64,000 nucleotides of DNA from Pseudomonas mucidolens (GCF_900106045.1 NZ_LT629802.1:1860001-1924000); one strand, 5' to 3'; numbered from the stretch's first letter, positions 54,907-63,877 are shown. Notes: a model not told the origin generated them from the sequence alone. Numbers and translations: made by a program.

Positions 54907-55518
54907 TCAGTTCTTCAGCCGCGTGCTTCGATTGACCATCGCCTTGATGGTTTCCAGCAGTTCTTCCTGGGCCTGCACGGGGCTGATTTCACCGCTGGCC
55001 GCGGCCTGGGACAGTGCCTCGGCCGCGCCCAGCATGGCCCGCAGGCCGGCCAGCGAGATGTCGCCCGAAGGGGCGAACGGCGCGAGTACATCGCGGCACT
55101 TGAGCATGAAAATCATCTCGTACTCGCGCTTGAGGGTGTCCAGTTCCGGAGCGCCGCTCAAGGCAGCAATCACCCCCGGTATCTCGCGACCCTGAAGCAG
55201 TACGCAGTCGACATAGGATGAGGCGATCACCCAGGCCCGACCCTCAAGGCTCGGCTCGCTGGCCGCCAGAGCTTCTGCGAGCAAGGCGTTCTGGCGTTCG
55301 TCAAAATCCTTGTACAACGCCGCCAGCAAGCCTGCACGCGTGGTGAAGTGGTCGTACACCACCGGTTTCGTGATCCCTGCCATTTCCGCCAAACGTCCTA
55401 ACGTCAGCGCTTCGGTGCCTTCTTCACGTACCAGTTGCCAGGCCACGTCCAGTAACTGGCGCAAACGATCTTCCCGGGAAAGGCGGCGGCGGGGCGCAGG
55501 TATTTTTGTGCTTGACAT
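54907..55518 (-). CDS. TetR family repressor
   Basis: A 203-residue regulator. The N-terminal HTH reads DVAWQLVREEGTEALTLGRL followed by AEMAGITKPVVYDHFTTRAG (residues 24-63). The C-terminal effector domain is helical and unassigned. It is divergent from a quinone reductase gene with an intergenic direct repeat, so it probably represses that gene and itself. Ends 3 nt from the convergent GNAT gene. Confidence 0.9.
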   Translation of the reverse strand: MSSTKIPAPRRRLSREDRLRQLLDVAWQLVREEGTEALTLGRLAEMAGITKPVVYDHFTTRAGLLAALYKDFDERQNALLAEALAASEPSLEGRAWVIASSYVDCVLLQGREIPGVIAALSGAPELDTLKREYEMIFMLKCRDVLAPFAPSGDISLAGLRAMLGAAEALSQAAASGEISPVQAQEELLETIKAMVNRSTRLKN

Positions 55519-55555
55519 GCTTATATACCAAAAGTAACTTACTAATCGTAACTTA
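55512..55555 (+). promoter_or_regulatory. Promoter and direct-repeat operator for the quinone reductase gene
   Basis: TTGACA at 55512-55517 is followed 17 nt later by TAACTT, a plausible -35/-10 pair toward 55583. GTAACTTA occurs twice (55534-55541 and 55548-55555), 14 nt apart, overlapping the -10. This is a good candidate site for the divergent TetR protein. Confidence 0.6.
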
Positions 55556-55582
55556 ACTCAGCTTATCACTGGAGCATCCGTC

Positions 55583-56203
55583 ATGCATGCGCTTATCGTT
55601 GTCGCTCATCACGACCCTCGTTCATTGACTCATGGCCTGGCCGCGCAGGTCGCAGCGGGTCTTGCCAGCGAAGGGCATACATCTGAAATCGCTGACTTGG
55701 CCGCCGAGGGGTTCGATCCACGGTTCACCCTCGCTGATCATACCGTGCACCGCGCACGCGCCACGCCGCCGGGCGATGTTCAGGCGGAGCAGGCACGCAT
55801 CGACCGCGCTGACGCGCTGATACTGGTCTACCCGATTTATTGGTGGTCGATGCCGGCGCTGCTCAAGGGCTGGATCGACCGGGTATTCAGCAATGGCTGG
55901 GCCTTGGAGTACGACATGCAGACTGGCAAAACCATAAAGAAACTGGGGCGTTTGCGCGTGCATCTGCTGGGCGCGGGCGGAGCCGATGAAGGCACGTTCG
56001 AACGTCATGGTTATGCCAATGCCCTGCGTACGCAGATCGACCACGGGATCTTTGATTATTGCGGCGCGCAAGTGCTGAGTTCGCAGTTGTTGCTGGAGTC
56101 CGAGTTGCGCGCGCCGCAGGTTCATCTGGAAGCCGCATGGCGCACTGGGCAGGGGATCTTTGCCGGTGCGAAACGCAATGAAACAGCGGTGCTATCGGTC
56201 TAA
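55583..56203 (+). CDS. NAD(P)H dehydrogenase (quinone), flavodoxin-like fold
   Basis: A 206-residue FMN/FAD oxidoreductase of the KefF/NQO family. It starts MHALIVVAHHDPRSLTHGLA (flavin phosphate loop), with the diagnostic LILVYPIYWWSMPALLKGWI-DRVFSNGWALEY near residue 78, which binds the isoalloxazine ring. It should reduce quinones by two electrons and protect against electrophiles, fitting TetR-type control. Confidence 0.92.
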   Translation: MHALIVVAHHDPRSLTHGLAAQVAAGLASEGHTSEIADLAAEGFDPRFTLADHTVHRARATPPGDVQAEQARIDRADALILVYPIYWWSMPALLKGWIDRVFSNGWALEYDMQTGKTIKKLGRLRVHLLGAGGADEGTFERHGYANALRTQIDHGIFDYCGAQVLSSQLLLESELRAPQVHLEAAWRTGQGIFAGAKRNETAVLSV

Positions 56204-56217
56204 TCCGAAACCGCTCA

Positions 56218-56607
56218 TCAGCCCTCTCTGAACAAGTCATGGGCATCGAGCAAGCGATAGGCAATCTCTGGCCGTTTCTCCAGGCCCTTGCGAATTGCCG
56301 CCGGAATCGATTGCCGGGTTTTGCGACAAAGCCCCGGCAGTTCATCGATAGCGATTTGAATCCCGCGCATGCTTTTGACTTCGGTGTGGCCGGGGGCGAT
56401 GTGTAGGCGAATGCCCAGTTGCTGATGCATCAGTTGCTGCATACGCTCCAGATCCGCCAGGCTTTGCAGGTTCTCCAGGCGTTCCAGCAGGCGTTTTTCT
56501 TCTTGGCGGGTCAGTTGCAGAATGCGCTGGTCTGCGTCGGGAAGCGCCAGCAGTCGCTCGCGCTCGCAGTCACAGAGAGCGGGTGGGCAGGGCTGGCGAA
56601 TTGTCAT
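56218..56607 (-). CDS. Conserved hypothetical protein, 129 aa
   Basis: Begins at the ATG at 56607 (MTIRQPCPPALCDCERERLL) with GGGAG upstream. The N-terminus has three cysteines (C-x4-C-x-C), the middle is a charged helix rich in Leu, Arg and Glu (EEKRLLERLENLQSLADLER) that could form a coiled coil, and the C-terminal half is mixed. I know no function. It lies 32 nt after aroA's stop-side end in the same orientation and may be expressed with it. Confidence 0.65.
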   Translation of the reverse strand: MTIRQPCPPALCDCERERLLALPDADQRILQLTRQEEKRLLERLENLQSLADLERMQQLMHQQLGIRLHIAPGHTEVKSMRGIQIAIDELPGLCRKTRQSIPAAIRKGLEKRPEIAYRLLDAHDLFREG

Positions 56608-56639
56608 GATCACTCCCTCCCCACGTTGGCGCCTGATAC

Positions 56640-57896
56640 TCAGTAGCTGAGCTGAACGCCGAGACTGCCCAAGGCGTTCCAGTATCCAGGGTAGGTCTTG
56701 CCGACACAGTCCGGGTCCTGGATTTTAATGCCTGAGATTTTCAGGCCTGCCAAGGCAAAGCACATGGCGATGCGGTGGTCGGCGTGGGTGTCGATCAGGG
56801 CGTTGCAGGAAGTGCCTGCAAGTGCTGGATCGCTGGCCACCAACAGATCGTCGCCCTCGATCGTCGCCAGACCGGGGCGGATTTCGTTAAGGCCGTCGTG
56901 CAGAGCCTGAACCCGGTCGCATTCCTTGACTCGCAGGTTGGCGAGTTCGGTGAAACGCACCGGCGTATTGTTGAAGGCCGCGAGTACCGCCAGCGTGGGA
57001 ATGGCGTCCTGCATTTGCGAGCCTACAACGCAGGCCGGCATCTGTGGAAATTGCGCGATCACTGCCTGGGCCTTGGCGTCGGGCTGGGTGAAATCTTCTG
57101 GGGCGACGCCCAAGTCAATCTTGCCACCGGTGAGCACTTGCGCGGCCCACAGGTAGGTCGCGGCGGAGGCGTCAGGTTCGATCAGGTAGTCGTTGGCGGT
57201 ATAGCCGGTTGGGGCTACGCGCCAGGTGCTGTCGTCGACCACTTCCACCTGGGCACCGAACGCGCGCATGCAGTCCAGTGTGAGGTCGACGTAGCCACGG
57301 GCGCCGATGTCCTTGCCGGTCAACGCCACTTCAATCGGAGCTTCGCCACAGGCGGCGAGCATCAACAGGGCCGATACGTATTGGCTCGACAGGCCGCCGT
57401 CGATCTCGAAACGCGTGGCCTGAACCCGGCCTTCTCCATGCACGGTCACCGGTGGACAACCGCTGGGGCTATCCACCCGGATACCATTCTGGCCCAGAGT
57501 TGCCAGCAGCGGGCCGATGGGGCGCTTTTGCATGTACGCGTCGCCATCCAGCACCACCGATCCCTGGACTGTAGCGACCGCGGCGGTGAGAAAGCGCATC
57601 GCGGTGCCGGCGTTGCCGAGAAACAGCGGTTGGGCGGGTAATTGCAGCTTGCCTTGGCCGGTTACGACGAAGGTCACCTCATCCGGTTCATCGATGACCA
57701 CACCCATCTGCCGCAACGCCACGGACATATGTCGGGTGTCGTCGCTTTTCAAGGCACCACTCAGACGGCTGGTGCCGTTGGCCAGGGCTGCCAGCAACAG
57801 GGCGCGGTTAGTGATGGATTTGGAGCCGGGCGGCGCTACCTTGCCGTTCAATGGAAAATTAGGCGGTGTAACGGTCACGGTTTTCTGCGAACTCAA
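56640..57896 (-). CDS. aroA: Stand-alone EPSP synthase
   Basis: A 418-residue 3-phosphoshikimate 1-carboxyvinyltransferase of the shikimate pathway. Motifs: VAPPGSKSITNRALLLAALA (phosphate-binding Lys/Ser), LFLGNAGTAMRFLTAAVATV, DGDAYMQKRPIGPLLATLGQ, GGLSSQYVSALLMLA, LRVKECDRVQALHDGLNEI and DTHADHRIAMCFALAGLKI. Pseudomonads usually carry EPSPS fused to prephenate dehydrogenase, so this free form would be a second copy. In the GNAGTAMR-x loop, Phe replaces the usual Pro (P101 in E. coli). Activity should otherwise be normal. Confidence 0.93.
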   Translation of the reverse strand: MSSQKTVTVTPPNFPLNGKVAPPGSKSITNRALLLAALANGTSRLSGALKSDDTRHMSVALRQMGVVIDEPDEVTFVVTGQGKLQLPAQPLFLGNAGTAMRFLTAAVATVQGSVVLDGDAYMQKRPIGPLLATLGQNGIRVDSPSGCPPVTVHGEGRVQATRFEIDGGLSSQYVSALLMLAACGEAPIEVALTGKDIGARGYVDLTLDCMRAFGAQVEVVDDSTWRVAPTGYTANDYLIEPDASAATYLWAAQVLTGGKIDLGVAPEDFTQPDAKAQAVIAQFPQMPACVVGSQMQDAIPTLAVLAAFNNTPVRFTELANLRVKECDRVQALHDGLNEIRPGLATIEGDDLLVASDPALAGTSCNALIDTHADHRIAMCFALAGLKISGIKIQDPDCVGKTYPGYWNALGSLGVQLSY

Positions 57897-58005
57897 GGGA
57901 CAAGGCTCCTAATTCAGGGCGAGGGTGGCTGGGAGTGGCCGGCTGGCGGAGACGAATAATCGACCAAACCACAGGGAATGGTCAAATGCCGTCGCCGCCG
58001 GTGTA

Positions 58006-58560
58006 TCAGCGCTTGCTTGACCAGTAATCGTGCAAGGCCCTGGCGGCTGGCTCGATAGTTGCCACGCGTTGCTGATGGGCTGGTACGTCCAGGTCCGCGG
58101 GTAATTCAAAGTTGTCCTGTTCGGCGCACCAGGCGATCGCTTCCAGCTGTGCGGCCTGCTCGGCGGGCAGTGCCGGCCATTCACCCACGGCCGCGCCACG
58201 GATATAACCAAAGCACCACTCTTCGGCCAGCGTCAGTGGTTGTTCCTGATGCTCGGTTTCCTCGAAGCGCGCTTTGAACCCTTGGGCGTTCATCGCCAGT
58301 TGGCTGGCGATGGCATTCATATGGCGCACGCACAGTTCGAGGAACCGCTTGGCTTGGCTCTCACTCTCCCAATCCGGTTGCTGTCCGCCCCAGATCGCCG
58401 GGAACCACACGGCCACATCCACGAGGTTCGGGCCGGACACCAAGGCCGTGAAGTAGCCATCCAGTTCGGCCAGGTTCAATACCGAGTGATCGTCGCCGTA
58501 CGTCAGCAGAATCTCCTCGATGAACTCGAAATCGGCGGGGGCGAGGGCTTGGTCGTGCAT
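58006..58560 (-). CDS. YecA/UPF0149 family protein
   Basis: A 184-residue acidic soluble protein. Family hallmarks: LNLAELDGYFTALVSGPNLV near residue 30, FPAIWGG, then the WCFGYIRGAAVGEWPAL segment near 115. The SEC-C metal-binding tail found in some YecA proteins is absent here. Function unknown. Upstream of aroA on the same strand, separated by about 110 nt. Confidence 0.85.
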   Translation of the reverse strand: MHDQALAPADFEFIEEILLTYGDDHSVLNLAELDGYFTALVSGPNLVDVAVWFPAIWGGQQPDWESESQAKRFLELCVRHMNAIASQLAMNAQGFKARFEETEHQEQPLTLAEEWCFGYIRGAAVGEWPALPAEQAAQLEAIAWCAEQDNFELPADLDVPAHQQRVATIEPAARALHDYWSSKR

Positions 58561-58816
58561 GAAAAATATCCTTAGTGCGTCCAGCGCCGCTGATGAGGCG
58601 GCGTAAAACGCGGAGGATGGCGCGTGCGAGCGATTTAATCCAGCGCTAGATCATCTTTACCGCAGGTCCAGGTGAATGGAGGCTCGCGCTGAAAATCAAT
58701 CTGCCGGACAGGGTTCTACGCGTAAAAGGAATAAAGTCAGATCGCATTGGTATAAGTGGTTATAAGAAAAATCGCTATGCTGCCGCGAGAATTTTACAAG
58801 GCCGCAGGTAGTTGTA
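58561..58816. other. Divergent intergenic region
   Basis: No gene. GGTATAAGTGGTTATAAG at 58749-58766 contains a near-direct repeat in the likely promoter of the TSUP permease gene; nothing more can be supported. Confidence 0.4.
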
Positions 58817-59602
58817 ATGGATGTAGGTAATTTTGGTTTTGTGGTGGCGGGCCTGATTGTCGGTTTTATCGTCGGGATGACCGGCGTCGGTGGTGGTTCG
58901 TTGATGACCCCCATCCTGCTGTGGTTTGGTATCAACCCGGCGACGGCGGTCGGCACCGACCTGTTGTATGCCGCCATTACCAAGGCCGGCGGCGTGGCGG
59001 TGCACGGCAAGAATAAGAACATCGATTGGACCATCACCGGCTGGCTGACCTTGGGCAGTGTCCCGGCAGTGTTGTTGACGCTTTGGTTCCTCAAAAGCCT
59101 GCACACCGATCCCAGCGCGATGAACCAGGTGATCAAGCAGGCGTTGGGTGTGGTGTTGCTGCTGACGGCTCTGGCGATTCTGTTCAAGAAAAAACTCTTG
59201 GCTTTCGCCCAGCGCCATGCCGGTGACCACTACCACATGAGCCCGCGCAATCTGAACGGACTGACCGTCTTCACGGGGGCGATCCTTGGCGCCATGGTGG
59301 CGCTGACATCCATTGGCGCGGGTGCGTTGGGCACGGTGGCGTTGTTTATCCTGTATCCATTCTTGACCACCAAACGCCTGGTCGGCACCGAAATCGCGCA
59401 CGCGGTCCCGCTGACACTGGTCGCAGGCCTGGGGCATGCGAGCATGGGCAATATGGATTGGCAGTTGTTGGGGTTCTTGTTGATGGGCTCGCTGCCGGGG
59501 ATTTATGTGGGCAGCCATATGTCTGGCCGGGTCTCGGACGAGCTGCTGCGGCCGTGTCTGGCGGTGATGCTGGGGTTGATTGGGTTTAAGTTGGCGTTCT
59601 GA
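58817..59602 (+). CDS. TSUP (TauE/SafE) family permease
   Basis: A 261-residue membrane protein with about eight hydrophobic segments and the duplicated TSUP motif: GFIVGMTGVGGGSLMTPILL in the first half and GAMVALTSIGAGALGTVALF in the second. Such proteins move sulfite, sulfonates or other small anions. The only regulator-like hint is the repeated TATAAG sequence upstream. Monocistronic, followed by a REP doublet. Confidence 0.9.
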   Translation: MDVGNFGFVVAGLIVGFIVGMTGVGGGSLMTPILLWFGINPATAVGTDLLYAAITKAGGVAVHGKNKNIDWTITGWLTLGSVPAVLLTLWFLKSLHTDPSAMNQVIKQALGVVLLLTALAILFKKKLLAFAQRHAGDHYHMSPRNLNGLTVFTGAILGAMVALTSIGAGALGTVALFILYPFLTTKRLVGTEIAHAVPLTLVAGLGHASMGNMDWQLLGFLLMGSLPGIYVGSHMSGRVSDELLRPCLAVMLGLIGFKLAF

Positions 59603-59660
59603 ACGGTCATCGTGGTTTAACGGAGCAAGCACGGCGGTCTGAAAGTTGACCTGTTTTTCT

Positions 59661-59760
59661 GTAGGAGCGAGCTTGCTCGCGAAAAGCGTTAAGCATGACA
59701 CGGGAAATCTGATACCTCGAAGCGCCCTCAGGTTTTTCGCGAGCAAGCTCGCTCCTACAG
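59661..59760. repeat. REP doublet
   Basis: TGTAGGAGCGAGCTTGCTCG and its exact inverted partner GCGAGCAAGCTCGCTCCTAC frame a 55-60 nt spacer between the convergent TSUP and pcs genes. Confidence 0.92.
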
Positions 59761-59840
59761 AGGGCGGCGCTGCCCGGCTTTTCGAAAGTGACTCGCTGTA
59801 AAAAGTGAAACCAATAGAACGGATATGTACCCCAACCCCA

Positions 59841-60563
59841 CTAAGGCTGACGCGACTTATCCAGCCACTCCACCGCCGTACGCCAAATACAAATCCCCAG
59901 GAAATACGCCGACATCAACAACCACAAGCCCATGGTCAGCTTGTTGGTATACGGATGGTCGATCACCAACAGCAAACTGCATAACAACCAAACGGTCGTG
60001 ACCGCGATGTTGATCGGCATAAAGCGCTTGACCCGGAACGGGTGCAGAAACTTCATCGGCGTCACCGTCAACAGCGCCAGGCCAATCACCGTCGCCAACG
60101 TTATCCAGGCGGGCGGGTCGATGATATATACGCACAGTGCCACTACGTTCCAGGCCGCGGGGAAGCCCTGGAAGTAATTGTCCTTGCTCTTCATGTTCAC
60201 GTTGCAAAAGCAGAACAGCGAAGACACCAGAATCACCGACACCGTGAACAGGTGAGTGAAGTCCGGCAGGTCGATATAACGGTAGATAAACAGCGCTGGG
60301 ATAAATACATAGGTCAGGTAGTCAATCACCAGGTCCAATACCGAGCCATCAAAACTCGGCAAGAGCGTCTGCACATTGAGCCGACGCGCCAGCGAACCGT
60401 CCACCCCATCCACCACCAATGCCAGGCCGAGCCACAACAGGCAGGCCTTGGGTTGGTTTTCCAGCAGCGCGAGGGTCGCCAGAAAAGCCAGGACCACGCC
60501 CGTGGCAGTAAAGCCATGGGCGCCCCAGGCTTTGAGTCTGGCTACATGCAGGGTCGATATCAC
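59841..60563 (-). CDS. pcs: Phosphatidylcholine synthase
   Basis: A 240-residue inner-membrane CDP-alcohol phosphatidyltransferase that condenses CDP-diacylglycerol with choline. The catalytic motif is in VVDGVDGSLARRLNVQT...FDGSVLDLVIDY, with the D-x2-DG-x2-AR ... G-x3-D-x3-D aspartates in the Pcs spacing (longer AR-G gap than in PgsA/PssA). Eight hydrophobic segments. I set the start at the GTG at 60563 (VISTLHVARLKAWG), which has GGAGA 8 nt upstream; the longer ATG form adds 24 residues with no ribosome site. Requires choline from outside. Confidence 0.92.
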   Translation of the reverse strand: MISTLHVARLKAWGAHGFTATGVVLAFLATLALLENQPKACLLWLGLALVVDGVDGSLARRLNVQTLLPSFDGSVLDLVIDYLTYVFIPALFIYRYIDLPDFTHLFTVSVILVSSLFCFCNVNMKSKDNYFQGFPAAWNVVALCVYIIDPPAWITLATVIGLALLTVTPMKFLHPFRVKRFMPINIAVTTVWLLCSLLLVIDHPYTNKLTMGLWLLMSAYFLGICIWRTAVEWLDKSRQP

Positions 60564-60713
60564 AGGGGCGTTCTCCAAAAGATGAAACAGCGCAGCCGAC
60601 GGGGAAAGGCCGTCGAATCTGGCCAAGGGATGCAAGTATCGACCGGAAAGGGGGGAATAAGGTTCACCGCCCCGGCGTTACGATTAGCGTAGCAAGCGTT
60701 GGATGATTCGGCA

Positions 60714-61652
60714 TCAGCCCTGACGGAACACCAAGGCCTTCAGACCGCTCTGCGGATCGATGTCGGGAAATTCGGGCGGGTTTTCCAGGCGCTGTGCAAA
60801 GCGTAGACCAGGCGCTTCGCGGGTGACGCCGTCAATCAGGAAGTCTTCGCCGTACGCCGGATCGTTCATGCAGGCCAGCACCGTGCCCTGCGGCGTCAGC
60901 AGGTCGGGCAGGCGTCGCAGCACCCGCTGGTAGTCTTTGGTCAGCAGAAAACTGCCTCTTTGAAAGGACGGTGGATCAATGATCACCAAGTCATAGGGAC
61001 CGCCGCTGGTTACCTTGGCCCACGACTTGAACAGGTCGTGGCCGAGAAAACTGACCTTGCCCATATCGTGGCCGTTGAGACGATGGTTGTCGCGGCCACG
61101 GCTCAGCGCGCCGCGCGCCATGTCCAGGTTGACCACATGCTCGGCGCCGCCTTCGATGGCCGCCACGGAAAAGCCGCAGGTGTAGGCAAACAGGTTCAGC
61201 ACGCGCATGCCCTGAGCGTGTTCACGCACCCAATTGCGACCGTAGCGCATATCGAGGAATAACCCGCTGTTCTGTTTTTTGCCCAGGTCGATGCGATAGC
61301 GCAGGCCGCCTTCGGTGATGGTCAATTCGTCGACCACTTCCCCCACCAACCATTCAGTGGTGCTTTGCGCCAAGTAACGGTGCTGCAGCGCCAGCGTATG
61401 GGCGCCGGCCTGTTGCCATTCGCCGGAGGCGGGGAGCCGAGCCAACTGTTGCTTCAGTGCTTGCAGGTGCGCCGCTTCTGGCTCCTTGAACAACGAGATC
61501 AGGACCACGCCTTGCAACCAATCCACGGTCAATTGTTCCAGGCCCGGCCAGCAACGGCCGCGACCGTGGAACAGACGTCGGGTCTCCGCGGGTGCGGCGC
61601 GCAGGGCGGCGAGTAAGTGAGTATCGAGGGTGGCGAGTGCTTCTGGGGTCAT
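60714..61652 (-). CDS. Class I SAM-dependent methyltransferase (RlmI/RlmK-like)
   Basis: A 312-residue methyltransferase. SAM motif I is VLNLFAYTCGFSVAAIEGGA (about residue 160), motif II VVNLDMARGALSRGRDN, and motif IV the IIDPPSFQRGSF sequence typical of rRNA m5C/m2G enzymes of COG1092. It lacks the N-terminal PUA domain of RlmI. The ATG at 61652 (MTPEALATLD) trims an unlikely 15-residue extension. RNA target not determined. Confidence 0.87.
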   Translation of the reverse strand: MTPEALATLDTHLLAALRAAPAETRRLFHGRGRCWPGLEQLTVDWLQGVVLISLFKEPEAAHLQALKQQLARLPASGEWQQAGAHTLALQHRYLAQSTTEWLVGEVVDELTITEGGLRYRIDLGKKQNSGLFLDMRYGRNWVREHAQGMRVLNLFAYTCGFSVAAIEGGAEHVVNLDMARGALSRGRDNHRLNGHDMGKVSFLGHDLFKSWAKVTSGGPYDLVIIDPPSFQRGSFLLTKDYQRVLRRLPDLLTPQGTVLACMNDPAYGEDFLIDGVTREAPGLRFAQRLENPPEFPDIDPQSGLKALVFRQG

Positions 61653-61707
61653 CGGGTAGCGTCGGTGGTCATTGAGCGGGCGGCATTTTAAACACAATTG
61701 CGCTGTT

Positions 61708-62208
61708 TCAGGTGGTTGACGCGCACGTGGCTATCAAGGGCGCTCCGACGCTCATCCGCAAAAAGTCAGGCGCAATATAGCGCTCGTAATGCGCCTCCGA
61801 CAGGAGGAAGAACTCCCGGTCAATGGCATCGCGCAAATCAGCCAAGGGACGCTCACGGAATTCTGGCAACAGCGCCAGCCCATAGGCTTCCAGGTTTGAA
61901 ATCATCCGCGCGCCCCGCGCAATCAGTTGATAAGCCCAGCAATAGGGCGACTGTTGCGGCATGAAGCGGATTTTGCGCACTTCCAGCTGTTGACGCAGGC
62001 GGGCGGCATCGAACACCTCCAGCTTGCTGGCCATGACTTGCCCCAGCAATTGCTCGAGGCGCAGCCATACGGCTTGTTTCGCCTGCGCGCTGTAGCCATT
62101 CCATTGAATGACTTCATGGTGATAGCGCTTGCAGCCCCGGCACACCAGGTCGCCATAGACGGTGGAGCACAAGCCGACGCAGGGCGTCTTGATGGTTTGA
62201 CTGGGCAT
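61708..62208 (-). CDS. DUF1289 domain protein (copy 2)
   Basis: A 166-residue paralogue of the protein at 24821-25291, sharing the cysteine module TPCVGLCSTVYGDLVCRGCK and most of the rest (YCWAYQLIARGARMISNLEA; REFFLLSEAHYERYIAPDFL), roughly three quarters identical by eye. The C-terminus is 10 residues longer (SVGAPLIATCASTT). It lies 62 nt after nrdB on the same strand, with a strong hairpin between. Possible role in metal supply to neighbouring iron enzymes is speculation. Confidence 0.85.
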   Translation of the reverse strand: MPSQTIKTPCVGLCSTVYGDLVCRGCKRYHHEVIQWNGYSAQAKQAVWLRLEQLLGQVMASKLEVFDAARLRQQLEVRKIRFMPQQSPYCWAYQLIARGARMISNLEAYGLALLPEFRERPLADLRDAIDREFFLLSEAHYERYIAPDFLRMSVGAPLIATCASTT

Positions 62209-62234
62209 AAATCACGACTGCCTTGGCTAATTGC

Positions 62235-62262
62235 CCATGGACCGCTGTCAGGCGGTCCATGG
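62235..62262. terminator. Perfect hairpin after nrdB
   Basis: CCATGGACCGC (62235-62245) pairs fully with GCGGTCCATGG (62252-62262) around 6 nt, 9 nt beyond the nrdB stop. There is no U-tract; it may terminate, or protect the nrdB transcript end and reduce read-through into the DUF1289 gene. Confidence 0.6.
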
Positions 62263-62270
62263 ACCTGGCA

Positions 62271-63521
62271 TCAATCCCAGCTAAGCGCGCCACCGGTCTG
62301 ATACTCGATCACCCGCGTCTCAAAGAAGTTCTTCTCTTTCTTCAAGTCCATGATTTCGCTCATCCATGGGAACGGGTTGGTGGTTCCTGGGTACTCTTCC
62401 TTCAAACCGATCTGCGACAGGCGACGGTTGGCGATGAACTTGAGGTAGTCCTCCATCATCGCCGCGTTCATGCCCAAGACGCCGCGCGGCATGGTGTCGC
62501 GGGCGTATTCGATTTCCAGTTGAGTCCCTTGCAGGATCATCTGGGTCGCTTCTTCCTTCATCTCGGCATCCCACAAGTGCGGGTTTTCGATTTTGATCTG
62601 GTTGATCACGTCGATGCCGAAGTTCAGGTGCATCGACTCGTCGCGCAGGATGTACTGGAACTGTTCGGCGACGCCGGTCATTTTGTTGCGCCGGCCCATG
62701 GACAGGATCTGGGTGAAGCCGCAGTAGAAGAAGATGCCTTCGAGGACGCAGTAGTAGGCGACCAGGTTGCGCAGCAGCTCCTTGTCGGTGTCGACGGTGC
62801 CGGTTTCAAACTTCGGATCGGAGATCGAGCGGGTGTATTTCAGGCCCCAGGCGGCTTTTTTCGCGACCGACGGGATCTCGTGGTACATGTTGAAGATTTC
62901 GCCTTCATCCATGGCCAGGGATTTGATGCAGTACTGGTAGGCGTGGGTGTGGATCGCTTCCTCGAAGGCCTGGCGCAGGATGTACTGGCGGCACTCGGGG
63001 TTGGTGATCAGGCGGTACACGGCCAGCACCAGGTTGTTGGCGACCAGCGAGTCGGCGGTGGAGAAGAAGCCCAGGTTGCGCATGACGATGCGACGTTCGT
63101 CGTCGGTCAGGCCTTCGGGGTTTTTCCACAGCGCGATGTCGGCGGTCATGTTGACCTCTTGCGGCATCCAGTGGTTGGCGCAGCCGTCGAGGTACTTCTG
63201 CCAGGCCCAGTCGTACTTGAAGGGCACGAGTTGGTTGAGGTCGGCGCGGCAGTTGATCATGCGTTTTTCGTCAACCGCGACCCGGGCGGCAGCGCCTTCG
63301 AGCTCGGCGAGGCCTTCGGCGACGTCGAGCTTGTCGAGGGCGGCCTTGGCCCGAACGATGGCGGCGGAGTCACTGGCGGTGACGGCACGGGCTTCGAGGG
63401 CGGCGGCAGCGCCGGCTCCGTCGAGGCGATCCATGTTGGCTTCGGTGGCGTGGCCGGCGTTGGCGCCCTTGATCACCGCTGCACCGGTGTCTTCGTTGTC
63501 GACTTCATCCCAACTCAGCAT
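62271..63521 (-). CDS. nrdB: Ribonucleotide-diphosphate reductase, class Ia beta subunit
   Basis: A 416-residue R2 protein that generates the tyrosyl radical for deoxyribonucleotide synthesis. Diiron ligands: Asp in [12 protein letters not shown], Glu and His in [16 protein letters not shown], Glu in [14 protein letters not shown], and Glu/His in [15 protein letters not shown]. The C-terminus ending in [18 protein letters not shown] holds the tail tyrosine that docks on NrdA. The first about 90 residues (Ala-rich) form a long N-terminal extension. nrdA is not in the window. NrdR-type boxes precede it. Confidence 0.96.
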   Translation of the reverse strand: MLSWDEVDNEDTGAAVIKGANAGHATEANMDRLDGAGAAAALEARAVTASDSAAIVRAKAALDKLDVAEGLAELEGAAARVAVDEKRMINCRADLNQLVPFKYDWAWQKYLDGCANHWMPQEVNMTADIALWKNPEGLTDDERRIVMRNLGFFSTADSLVANNLVLAVYRLITNPECRQYILRQAFEEAIHTHAYQYCIKSLAMDEGEIFNMYHEIPSVAKKAAWGLKYTRSISDPKFETGTVDTDKELLRNLVAYYCVLEGIFFYCGFTQILSMGRRNKMTGVAEQFQYILRDESMHLNFGIDVINQIKIENPHLWDAEMKEEATQMILQGTQLEIEYARDTMPRGVLGMNAAMMEDYLKFIANRRLSQIGLKEEYPGTTNPFPWMSEIMDLKKEKNFFETRVIEYQTGGALSWD

Positions 63522-63651
63522 TGAAAATACTCCTTCCTGGTCTGTCCTGACGGTGGCTGACTACTCGTCGCCCCGTTCTAAAAATATGCGGTTTGCAGGC
63601 TTCAAGGCATTGAAATGCTGCGCATAGTGTGGTCGACGCCAAGGACTCCTG

Positions 63652-63699
63652 CACACTATATAGTGGTTATTTATTGATTTTGGCACACTATATGGTGTT
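63652..63699 (-). promoter_or_regulatory. Paired NrdR boxes upstream of nrdB
   Basis: CACACTATATAGTG at about 63652-63665 and CACACTATATGGTG at about 63684-63697 fit the NrdR box ACACwATATwkTG. Their centres are about 32 nt apart, three helical turns, as usual for NrdR pairs. They lie 130-180 nt upstream of the nrdB start; a -10/-35 could overlap them. Confidence 0.8.
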
Positions 63700-63877
63700 T
63701 GGTTGGGGTGGTCAACGCGCAGAAAATACGCTGTCATTGAGGTTGATGAAGCGTTCAAGAGCATCAATAAAGCGCTGATCCGTGCTGACGGGCTCTGATC
63801 GGTGTCGTCTGACTGACATTCAGCACCGGGAGTGTTAGCGTTTCGGCCTTCTTTGATTCATACAAGGGGCGGCGGTC

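Noticed and set aside
62223..63524. A 433-codon open frame antisense to nrdB
   Set aside because: Low-complexity Val/Gly/Asp-rich shadow of nrdB codons; nrdB itself has all diiron ligands.
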